Assembly (NCBI RefSeq): GCF_002099425.1 | Contig: NW_018344024.1 | Span: forward strand, 3,649,001 to 3,713,000 | Direction of reading: 5' to 3' | Origin: Phascolarctos cinereus | Lineage: Eukaryota; Chordata; Mammalia; Diprotodontia; Phascolarctidae | Length of the DNA: 64,000 bases | Shown here: in pieces, positions 11,432 to 21,115 of the stretch | How positions within the stretch are numbered: position 1 is the first letter of the stretch | Layout: every line of letters begins with the position of its first letter | The notes under the pieces: model-generated | Seen by the model: only the letters and a program-made list of their open reading frames with translations | The model's database searches: none | Told to the model about the DNA's origin: nothing | Position numbers and translations under genes: made by a program

Positions 11432-14400
11432 ACTATTTTTTAAATTATTTTCATTAATTTAATTAAATAATTTCAAATTACATATAAAAATTTTTAACAA
11501 TTTTTTTAAAATTTTGAGTTTCAAGTGTTTCCCCCCTCCATCAAGCCCTCCCCCATCTTTGAGAAGGCAAGCAATTTGATATCAATTATACATGTGAAGT
11601 CATGCAACACATTTCCATACTAGCCATGTTGTGAAAGAAAACACAAAATTAAAAAAAATAAAAATAAGGTTTTTAAAAAGTATTTTTCCATCTACATTCA
11701 GAGTCCATCAGTTCTCTGGAGGTGGATAGCATTTTTTATCATGGGTCCTTTGGAACTGTCTTGAATCATTGTTTTGATCAGAGTGGCTAAGTCTTCCATA
11801 GCTGATCATCCTTATGATATTGCTGTTACTATGTACAGTGATCTCCTGGATCTCTTTACATCATTTTTCTTGAGTTCATGTGTTTCCCCAGGTTTTTCTG
11901 AAACCATTCTGCTCTTATAACATTTATTACATCACGATAGAATTCCATCACAATCATATGCCACAACTTGCTCAGTCATCCCCAACTTGTGGCTATGTCA
12001 TCAATTTCCAACTCTTCACCACCACAAAAAAAGCTATGATAAATGCTTTTTGTAAGAATAGGTTCTTTTCCCTTTTCTTCAATCTCTTTAGGATATAGAT
12101 ACAGTAGTAGTATTTCTGTGGCAAAGGGCATGCACAGTTTTATAGCCCTTTGAGTGTAGCTTCAAATTGTTCTACAGAATGGGTAGACAAGTTCACAATT
12201 CTACCAACAGTGCATTAGTGTCCCAATTTTTCCACCTCTCTCTCCATCATTCATCATTTTCTTTTTCTATCATATTGGCTAATCTGATAGGTGTGAGGTA
12301 ATATCTCAAAGACATTTTAATTTGTATTTCTCTAATCAATAGTGATTTAGAACATTTTTATGTGGTTATTAATAGCTTTGATTTCTTCTTCTTAAAACTG
12401 TCTGTTCCTATCCTTTGACCATTTATCAAATGGGGAATAGATATTATTTTTATAAAGTTTGCTCAGTTATCTATCTATTTGAGAAATAAGGTCTTCATCA
12501 GAGAAATTTTGCAAAAATAAATTTTCCAGTTACCCATTTTCCTTCTAATATTGGCCACATGTTTTGTTTGTGCAAAAGCTTTTTAATTTCAGGTAATCAA
12601 AATGACCTATTTTACTTCACATAATCCTCTATACCTCTTGTTTGGTCATAAATTCTTCCTCTATCCACAGATTTGAGAGGTACATGTTTCAATGATCCCC
12701 TACTTTACTTATATCACTTTTTCTGTCTAAATCATGTACCCATTTTTGACCTTATCTTAGTATATACAGTGTAAGATGTTGGTCTGTGTTTAGTTTCTGC
12801 CAAACTATTTTCTAGTTTTCCCAACCATGTTTGTGAAATAGTGAGTTCTTGCATCTTTGGTTTTACCAAAAACTAGATTACTATGGTCATTTACTACTGT
12901 GTATTATGTATTATGTAATATATTCTACTAATTCACTATTCTGTCTCTCAGCCAGTACTTGATTGTTTTAATGATTACCACCTTGTAATATAGTTTGACA
13001 TTTTGAACTACTAGGCTCCCTTTCTTAACATTATTTTTTCTCATTGATTTCCTTTACATTCTTCACCTTTTGGTCTTCAAGATGAATTTTGTTATTATTT
13101 CTTCTAGCTATATAAAATATTAATTTTGATATGGTATTGAATAAGTAAATTAGCTTAGGTAGAATTATCATTATTATGTTGGCTCAGACTACAAATGAGC
13201 AATTAATATTTCTCCAGTTGTTTAGATCTGTCCTTATTTTTATAAAGTGTTTTGTAATTGTGTTCATATACCACTGAGTTTGCTTTGGCAGACAGATTCC
13301 CCATTATTTTATATTGTCTGAAATTGTTTTAAATGGAATTTCCTTTTGTCTCTTGCTGCTGGGGCTTTTGGGGGTAGAAAATAGAAATGCTGATGATTTA
13401 TGTGAGTTTATTTTATATACTGCAACTTTGCTTGAATTGTTAATTGTTTCTACTAGTTTTTAGTTGATTCTCTAAGTATAGAATAATATCTGCAAAGAGT
13501 TATAGATCTGTTTCCTCATTGCTTATTTTCATTCCTTTAATTTCTTTTTCTTGACCTATTGCTATAGCTACCATTTCTTGAAAATCTTCTATTTCATTAA
13601 GTATCCATTTTTTTTTTGCTTTGAAAGCTTTTACTCAGTTTTGCTGGATAAGTAATTCCTGGCTGCAATCTCAGCTCTTTTGCCTTCCAGAGTATGATGT
13701 TCCAAGGCCTATGCTCCTTTAAAATGGTGACTACCGAATCTTGTATGATCCTGATCATGATGTCATGGTATTATATTATCTCTCCTTAATATTATCCAGT
13801 TGAGTTCTTTTTCCTCTAAGATATTTCACATTCTTTTCTTTTTTTATTATTTTGACTTTGTTTTATTGTTTCTTTATGTCTTGTGTAGATATTATTTTCC
13901 ACTTGTCCAATTCTAATTTTGAAGAAATTATTTTCTTCAGTGAGCTTCTGTAATCCTTTTTTTTCCATTTTGCCAATTTTATTTTTAAGGTATTTTTTCT
14001 TCAGTATACTTTTGTGCCTCTTTTATCAAATTATTATCTTTTCACGATTTTCTTCTTCACTTCCATTCTTTACCTAATTTTTCCGCTACCCCTCTTCTTT
14101 GATTTTGAATCATTTCTTAGCTCTTCCGACAATTCTTGTTGAGCTTGTATCTAATTCACACTTTTTTCTTTGAGGCTAACTTTAGAGTTATTTTGACTTG
14201 TTTTCTTCTGAGTTTATGTCCTAATCTTTTCTGTCACCATGGTAGCTTTTAAGATCAGGTTCATTTTTTGTTTGTTTGTTTTTTGCTCATTTGTCCACCT
14301 CATTTCTTGTTTATGAACAATATTAGTATCTGTTCCTGGAGTAGGGCAGGGAAGATCACTATCTCAGTCTTCAGGTTTTTACACTGCTGTTTCCAGGTGT

Positions 14401-14615
14401 TCAGAAGTTTCTGGTGCTTCCAAGGTGGTGTCATCTGGGGAGAGGTGTGGTCACTGCTCTCTAGGCCTTTAATCCCTTGGGATTACAACTGATATTGTTC
14501 CTCAGGTCCTTGACCCCTTGGGGCAACTAAATGCCACTAAAGACGACTAAGCAGTGTACCTGGTGGTGGAACTACAACCACAGGTGTCTAGGAATTAGCT
14601 TGATCTAGGTTATTA
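11432..14615 (-). mobile_element. LINE-1, minus strand, internally deleted
   Basis: Read on the minus strand the order is 5' UTR (about 14615-14170), ORF1 (about 14170-13610), the RT and post-RT part of ORF2 (13600-11880), and 3' UTR ending at a poly(T) tract near 11432. The ORF1 C-terminus is recognisable from the reverse complement of CTCAGTTTTGCTGGATAAG and AGAGTATGATGTTCCAAGGC. ORF1 is joined directly to ORF2 at about 13600, so the ORF1-ORF2 spacer and the endonuclease half of ORF2 are missing. Many stops and frameshifts mark it as one of the older L1 copies here. Confidence 0.82.
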
Positions 14616-15955
14616 AGACTGGTTATCAGATTTTTCAGTGAGAGTATTTACATCCTAGAAATAGGAGGTACTACAAATCACAGCTTGATTTATTGTTTTG
14701 TTGAATGTCTAAACTTAAAAAGTGATGGAGACTATTTATGAAGATTAAACTTAAAAGTATGTCTTTGATATTTTATTTTTCAGGAAAGCCAGGTATCAAA
14801 CATTTGCCAGGCTACAATTTTTCTCAAAAAGGTATGCTTTCTTCCAAATAACCCATCAAACAATATAGAAAAATCAACTACTAATATTTGTTATTCAGTT
14901 ACAGAGAAATTAATAATTTCCATAGACCATATGATTTCAGGAATTATATTAACAGAAATCATACTAAAATTAAATGTAACTAACCTTTGATTTATGGTCC
15001 CTGATACATTTAATAGCTTGGACATGAGCATTGTGCAGAATTTAAAAATGAAAAAAAATGCTAAGAATTCTGAAAAACTTGAAATGGCTGATTTAACTCT
15101 ACCAAGTGAAAGGGGAAAACTCTCAGTGTATCAATGTGGAGGCCCTCTTTTATTTTCAATAAGGCAGTTTACTTCAAGCTTTACTGTCATGGATTGTAAG
15201 CACCCTTGAAAGGCATGATAAAGGATTTTCTGAGACAGATTTCTTCTCTACAAAATTACAGAATGTATGAAAGTAAAGACTGAGAAATTGCTATCTTGTG
15301 TTCCAAGATATCTATCAAAAGCCATCTAGAGTCACTCTGTACTTAACCTCTCTCACATATAGAGGGAAACATGGTTTTAGATTTCTATAAGTTACAAGTA
15401 AAATACAGACCAAAATGAAATTGATGCTCTTGATAGGCTTTTCGAGGGAATTTTGTAGTCTTATATGTATGATAAGTTGCTGAACAATATATTCCAATAA
15501 TAGAACAGTGTACATGCCATAGCCTGAAGTCGCTGGTATGGTCTCTACTAGATTATCTGATTGAATCAGAAAGAAGCAAGTTTGTATAGCCAAGAAACAT
15601 AGTTAAAACTAGTAAGCAACAATCTCACTTTTTTCCATCAAGTGTTAAAACAGTCCCTAATAGAGCAAGACATCAGATTTTCTATTTCAGTTTTCAAAAT
15701 AGATGAATGTGCAAATGTCCTGACTTAGATGAAAGTTCACCGAATAAAGACTGTTAGAGAAGAGATGTTATCTTAACCTATTGGTGAAGAGGTGATCAAA
15801 ACTCATTGAAAAATAATTTTCACAATATACAGAAATTTAGAGCTTATTTAATATCATAAAATCTTGTCATATCAACCCTGAAAAGACTGCAAAGGGAATT
15901 TATTCCAAACTTGATCTAAGCAAGAATGAATTATAACATGCTTAAATACCACTTA
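14616..15955. other. Non-repetitive stretch with a possible tiny exon
   Basis: No repeat recognised. A 92-codon minus-strand frame at 15315-15593 has a hydrophobic middle (residues about 55-70) but no identifiable domain. The splice-flanked 48-nt candidate at 14784-14831 is listed separately. Confidence 0.35.
14784..14831 (+). other. Candidate 48-nt exon with splice-site flanks (speculative)
   Basis: A pyrimidine-rich acceptor (TTGATATTTTATTTTTCAG) immediately precedes, and a donor-like GTATGC follows. The 48-nt interior is open in all three forward frames; one reads KPGIKHLPGYNFSQK. Length divisible by three fits an in-frame small exon. Short intervals stay open by chance, and no neighbouring exon was found, so this is only a pointer. 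Confidence 0.15.
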
Positions 15956-15959
15956 AAAT

Positions 15960-16165
15960 TTCACAAAGAAGTTTACAAACATAATGTCATTTCAGAGGCA
16001 CAATAGCTCTGAGAAGTAAGTAGCATACAAATTATTATCCCTATTTTATAGATGAGGAAAACAAAGGTGGAACGTTTTTACTTAGCCTTGGTTTCACCAA
16101 GCTAGTGTATGTTAAAGGTAGAATTTGAAGCTAAGACTTTCTTACTCCAAGACTAGCATTTCAGA
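15960..16165 (-). mobile_element. MIR/THER-type CORE-SINE
   Basis: TTACAAACATAATGTCATTTCA, then TATTTTATAGATGAGGAAAAC and a decayed GGTTTCACCAAGCTAGT reproduce, in reverse orientation, the CORE (TTGTAAACTGTAAA...), CATCTGTAAAATGGG and tRNA-like body of MIR-class SINEs. Confidence 0.65.
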
Positions 16166-16199
16166 AGAATTTCCAAGAAACATTCAGGAGATGCAGGTC

Positions 16200-16890
16200 C
16201 TGTTCATCCACAGCATGGGTGTCATGAGCTAAACTATTTGGGAAGATGGGTTAACTCTCCTTAATTTTTAGGTCCTGTGTCTCTAAGAAACTAGCTTAGG
16301 GTTTTTACTACTTAAATTTTTTTCAGTTGTAGAAACAGGTAGTGGAATTCCCTGACCAAGGAATTCAAACCGTTGTGATGCTGGATGCAGAATTCCTGCC
16401 CAGACGTTGCTGCCAGGCAATAGGGAGGCACTGGGAAGCTAGGGTACTGGTATTTAAGCCTAGTGGATCTTGGAAGTTGAAACTTGGTGGCAATGACATA
16501 GGAACTGAGTTAAGCTGTGAACCAAATTTCCATTTACTCCTCAGACACTGCGATGGTCTAAAGGGGAGGGGTTATGTCATCTGAAGTGTTTGGGAAAGAA
16601 GGATACTCATGTGATTTTTCTTACCTTATTGGTATATCTTACCCATATTTTTGAAGTAAATATTCCTTTGTAACAGTGAGTTTGACTGTTTAGTAGTTAA
16701 ATGGAACCAGTGTACAAGATTCCTTTGAAATTGGGGCAGAGGGGGAACATAATCACGGAGGACTTGAGCAAATGACAGAGAATAGATACTCCTAAACCTC
16801 ATTAAAGGTAGCAGCAAAGCCTAAGGTTAAACCAAATTTAACATACCCGGCATTCAGGAAATAGAGGCCAGGGCAGGTTAGTCAATATTA
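16200..16890 (+). mobile_element. Possible LTR-like fossil repeat, unclassified
   Basis: GC content rises relative to the flanks. GTATTTAAGCC near 16450 could be a TATA-like site, and a GTAAATATTCCTTTGT segment near 16658 resembles a degenerate poly(A)-signal region. No family is recognised, the ends are not defined, and it may instead be unique sequence. Confidence 0.2.
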
Positions 16891-16896
16891 TGGAGG

Positions 16897-16982
16897 TGAG
16901 AGAAAGACAAAGAAGGGGACAGACAGATGGACAGGTAGAGACAGAGCAGGAAAGAGACAGACGGAGACAGAGAATAAGAACT
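16897..16982. repeat. GA/GACA-rich purine tract
   Basis: Imperfect repeats of GAGACAGA, GACAGATG and GAGAAAGA on the plus strand. Simple-sequence tract directly abutting the SINE that follows. Confidence 0.85.
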
Positions 16983-16983
16983 T

Positions 16984-17221
16984 ACTTGTTGTTCAGCCAT
17001 TTTTCAGTTATGTCTGACTCTTCATGACTCCAAAGATACTGGATTGGTTTGCTACCTCCTTCTCCAGCTCTTTTTATGCTTGAGGAACTGAGGCAAACAG
17101 GGTTAAATGATTCGCTCTGGGTCACACAACTAGTACATGTTTGAGGCCAGATTTGAACTAGTGAATATAAGTCTTCCTGGCTTCAGGCCCTGTGCTCTAA
17201 CCACTGCTCCTCTTACCTGCC
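16984..17221 (-). mobile_element. MAR1-like SINE with RTE-type tail
   Basis: Reverse orientation: GTTGTTCAGCCATTTTTCAG and ATGTCTGACTCTTCATGAC are the RTE-like tail. CTACCTCCTTCTCCAGC is the AAGGAAATGGCA segment and GGTCACACAACTAGTA the tRNA-like body. It ends near CCTGCCCC, the complement of the GGCAGC head. Confidence 0.82.
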
Positions 17222-17249
17222 CCAGTGACAGAGATTGGAGGAGGCATTC

Positions 17250-17508
17250 TCTTGTTGTGGGTTTTTTTTCACATATTTCCAACTCTTATGTGACTTTTTT
17301 TGGGGGGAGGGTTAGCAAAGATATAAAACTAGTTTGTCATTTCCTTCTCCAGCACATTTTACAGATGAAGAAACTGAGGCAAACACAGTTAAGTGACTTG
17401 CCAGGGTCTCATAGCTAGTAAATGTGTGAGACGTGACTGGAACTCAAGAAGATGAGTCTTTCTGATTCCAAGTCCAGTGCTCTATTGACTGTGCCACTTA
17501 GCTGACCC
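17250..17508 (-). mobile_element. MAR1-like SINE with RTE-type tail
   Basis: A second copy in the same orientation, 30 bp beyond the previous one. It shows TTGTCATTTCCTTCTCCAGC, ACAGATGAAGAAACTGAGGC, TCATAGCTAGTAAATGTG and the closing CACTTAGCTGACCC. The tail region is diverged and G-rich (TTTTTTTGGGGGGAGGG). Confidence 0.82.
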
Positions 17509-17711
17509 TAACTTAATACAATATCTCAAATGGCAAATTATCGAAAGAATATATTAGGAATATAGCAAATATCTATGAATGACCACATTCAATCTTGAAT
17601 TAAACTTTTATTAATAAAGGTTCTTTATACAGTAAATATTCTAAGACTAATGTTGACTCATATTAAGCTTTTATTTTAATAAAATCCTCAGATTGTTGTC
17701 ACACGAACTAT

Positions 17712-17950
17712 TGGCAGGTAGGTAGTTCAACAGATAAATTACTGCCCCTGGAGTCAGGAAGACCAGATTCCAAACTCAGCCTCAAAAACTTACTTGCTGC
17801 ATGACCCTAGGTAAGTCACTTAAATTGTCTCAGTTTCCTCTACTGTAAAATGTGAACCATAGTATTTACCTCTAAGGATTGTTATATGGATAAAATGAGA
17901 TATTTATAAGTGCTTTCTTTGTACAATAATATCTGGCATAGAGTATTTTA
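17712..17950 (+). mobile_element. MIR/THER-type CORE-SINE
   Basis: A GCAGGTAGGTAGTTCAACAG head, CCCTGGAGTCAGGAAGACC and TCAGTTTCCTCTACTG are followed by the CORE-like GGATTGTTATATGGATAAAAT and the end segment TACAATAATATCTGGCATA. Confidence 0.65.
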
Positions 17951-17959
17951 AAATGCTTT

Positions 17960-19255
17960 ACTTTCCCTTTTAAATATCATCTAGCTAGATTTGGACCATT
18001 GTTCTAGCTTCTTCAAATCCTTTGGGATTCTAGTTCTAATTTTGTCACTTAATTCTCACAATAAAAATCCGTGATAAAGAAAAACTGAGGTAAAGAATTC
18101 TGAGCATGATCAATTTATTGAAAAAGCTAGCAATTATGAAAAAAAGGGGGGGGATGCAAGGCTCCTCAGTAGCCAAGGATAAAACTGAAAGGAAAAGCAT
18201 TTAAATAGTTACTATTTTTAAACATAAATGTATCTCATTTATGATTGGTTGGTTTCCTCTTACACCAATTCTGCCCTTGACTAACATCCTCTTGAAGTTT
18301 CCCAGGCTAGGCAAACATCCTATGATCAGATTTACTCACAACCCCTGGAAAGTCCTATGGTTGGAAATTTCCAAGGGATGGACAAGAGGCTTGTGGTTGA
18401 CATGCTAGTACTTAAGGATGGATTTACAACCTTTGTGATTGGAAAGGACTATGAAAAGGAGAATTGGGAATGGGCACATGGAGTACTTTTTTCTTCTATT
18501 GCCAGTATTGTCAGGCAACTTGCAGGACTGGGAGGGTAAACTACAAGGGTGGACTAGGCAACAGAAGTTACAGGCTTGAAGAGCTCAAATTCACACAATG
18601 AGGAAGGCCAAATCAATGCATGGTAGATTGGTTAAGACCAAAGAAATAGAGGAGAAACTTTATTAAGACTCAATCAGCTCACAATGTACTAATGAACAAT
18701 CAATGCTAATGATCAATCAATTTTAATTCTGTATAATACACCAATTGCAATCTCAAACTTTGTCATTCACAAGTTTAATAAGCTCAACTTCTATCCCATA
18801 ATTCAATTTCTTGATTAAAATGTTGAACGATGACACCATGACCAGGAACAGACTACTGGAAATAATCAAACTAATAATTCTATTTAAGGTAACCTTATTC
18901 ATCTCCATTCTTTGTGATTGTTGGTTGATCAATTTTCATCCAACTTGATTATATCCTCATCTTGCTCATTTGTCTCTAATTTCTCCAATAATATGAGACA
19001 CTTCCTCAAATATTTTAATGAAATGCAAATATATATTATCAAGTGCATTTCTATGATCTATTTACTGATAATCTAATGAATAACAATGCTCCAAAAGGTG
19101 AAAAAGTTAGTGTAGCATATATTATTTTGGATAAATACATCAACCTATAGTGATCGCAATTTCTCTAAATGCTCACAAACCATCTTGCTTATACTATTCT
19201 AGAATTTTAACATCAGATACAGACAGCCACTTTATGTTAGGTTTAAAAATCAATT
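17960..19255. other. Unassigned sequence
   Basis: No confident repeat. On the minus strand AATAAA motifs lie near 18110 and 18660, which could suggest decayed LTR material between 18.1 and 18.7 kb. No further LTR signal supports this. A 60-codon frame at 18357-18539 has no known domain. Confidence 0.3.
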
Positions 19256-19260
19256 TTCTT

Positions 19261-19427
19261 GCAGCAGGTAGGTGGCACAGTGGATAGAGCACCAACCCTA
19301 AAGTTAGGAGGACCTGAGTTCAAATCCAGCCTCAGACCAAACACTTGGTACTTACTAGCTGTGTGATCCTGGGTAGGTCACCTAAATTGCTTAAAAAAAA
19401 GTTCCATAAATTAAAAATAAATAAATA
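19261..19427 (+). mobile_element. Short marsupial tRNA-derived SINE (WSINE1-like)
   Basis: GCAGGTAGGTGGCACAGTGG, ATAGAGCACCAACCCTAAAG, a B box within GAGTTCAAATCCAGCC and AGCTGTGTGATCCTGGG are present. The 3' part is A-rich (AAATAAATAAATAAAATAGG). Confidence 0.88.
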
Positions 19428-19602
19428 AAATAGGAGTTGAGTAGTTGTATCTTCTTGCCAATAATTTTTATAATCACATGATTACATGTTGTAGAATTAG
19501 AAGGGAAATTTTATTCCACCTCCTTCCCATTTTGAAAACAATATCCTAAAAGGTTATCTACTCCCAACAAAGATCTTGTTACTGTCTTGATAATATTGAT
19601 TT

Positions 19603-19763
19603 TGTTTTGTTTTGTTTGGTTTGGTTTTTTGGGCAATTGGGGTTAAGTGACTTGCCCAGTGTCACACAGCTAGTGTCAAGTGTTTGGTCTGAGGTCGGAT
19701 TTGAACTCAGGTCCTCCTGACTTCAGGGCCAGTGCTCTATCTACTGCGCCACCTAGCTGCCCC
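19603..19763 (-). mobile_element. Short marsupial tRNA-derived SINE with perfect target duplication
   Basis: The minus-strand copy has head GGGGCAGCTAGGTGGCGCAG, a B box in GAGTTCAAATCCGACC and GTGACACTGGGCAAGTCAC. It ends CCCAATTGCCC plus an A-rich tail, seen as a T/G-rich tract at 19603-19630. A 14-bp direct repeat, GATAATATTGATTT, flanks it at 19589-19602 and 19764-19777. The intact CpG in the head and the perfect duplication point to a young insertion. The tail and duplication are what L1-driven insertion leaves. Confidence 0.95.
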
Positions 19764-19779
19764 GATAATATTGATTTAT

Positions 19780-20740
19780 CTTCCTCTTGTTCCCAACATA
19801 TCAAAACAAATTCTTCATGATGTCCTTAGAGTCAGCCTCAGTAGACTCAGCTTTATTAGCATTAATGTTACTGCCACTGTAAGTATAGGACCATGTTAAT
19901 CTTGAATTCATCTACAATTACCTTCTTGTACTTCCTTATTCTGTACTTGAAAAAAAAAACTTACATATTTAATGAGTTTCATATGGTCCTCCACATTAGT
20001 TTCTTTAGATAACTCACTCTTTTTATTTCTCATTAGAATCATTTATAGTTGGATTATGAGAATTTCATTCTTCAGAGTGTTCTGTTTCTCCTGGGCAGAT
20101 TTTACTTGAAGAATATTTTGCCGATTCTATCCTACCTATTCTTTAAGTGAAGATTTTGAAACCTTATCTTCCCCTAATTTAGGATCCATTTCAGACTATG
20201 TTCTGTGCTTCCCTCATTTTCTTTCATGAGCTTTAAAATAGAATGGTCTTTCTTCACTGGGAATCCATTGTAAGGGCGATGAAGGCATACTTGTCAGAAT
20301 TTCAGATGACATCCAGTTAAACCTTTTCTCTTTACAGATTAGAAACTGAACACAAGAGAATAATGGGTAAGGTTTATTTGTACTGTAAAATTTGTAAATG
20401 ACTTATACAGACTTCCCAAGGTCATGGGGGTAGCAAAGATCAGAGTCAGGATTTTAACCGATACCTTTAATAATAGGTGTGCTATAAAATATATAACAAT
20501 CAGCTGTTAAGAAGGAAAAATACATTCATGACACATTTTAATTTTTAATATGCATTAAAATTTTGTCCATTGGTTTCTGGATTCTAGACAATAAACAAAA
20601 CAATAAATTTAGCCCTAATTTGCATCACTTGGCAATTTCTGGAATGTAAATGCTCACACTGAACATTTCAAAATCAGCTCTCCTAAGTCTCACAATATCC
20701 CTTCCCTTAATTCTAATTCCAATGCTTCTTCATGGGTTCA
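19780..20740. other. Unassigned sequence
   Basis: No confident repeat. A decayed MIR-like piece may lie at 20335-20460 (ACTTCCCAAGGTCATGGGG, AGAGTCAGGATTTTAACC). Confidence 0.35.
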
Positions 20741-20744
20741 TAAA

Positions 20745-20920
20745 AATAATATAACTAAAGTTAGAAGAGACCTTAGAGGCCATCCAATTCAACACTCTTA
20801 TTTTAAAGATAAGTAAACTGACACTCATGGAAGTTAGGAGGTATTCTAAGCATTAGAAGTGGAACTTGAGCCCAACTTCTCTTAACTATAATCCAATTTT
20901 CTTTGTATCATGCTGCTTTG
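20745..20920 (-). mobile_element. MIR-type SINE (MIR3-like marsupial form)
   Basis: In reverse orientation TTAGAAGAGACCTTAGAGGC, CCATCCAATTCAACACTC and AAGATAAGTAAACTGACAC match the 3' GACCTCTAAGGTCCCTTCC-type end and the CATCTGTAAAATGGG segment. Confidence 0.6.
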
Positions 20921-20929
20921 ATAAATAAA

Positions 20930-21050
20930 ACATTTAATCAAGAAGAATTTATTAAGCACCTACTATTTACCAGGTATTGTATTAGGTGCTTTGGACACAA
21001 AGACAAAAGTGAAGCTATCCTTGCTATCAAGCAACACCCATAAAAATCTG
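20930..21050 (-). mobile_element. L2 LINE 3'-end fragment
   Basis: GAATTTATTAAGCACCTACT and ACCAGGTATTGTATTAGGTG form the reverse complement of the characteristic L2 terminus (TAGGTGCTTAATAAATGC). ACACAAAGACAAAAGTGAAG continues the family sequence. Confidence 0.75.
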
Positions 21051-21115
21051 ATCTCAAAAATAAATTACTGAGGGGAAGGGAGAAACCAAGATTGCAAGGA
21101 AAGGCAGGGACTCAC

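Noticed and set aside
15315-15593. 92-codon minus-strand frame in non-repetitive DNA
   Set aside because: No domain, no splice or promoter context, and this length is expected by chance in 64 kb of six frames.
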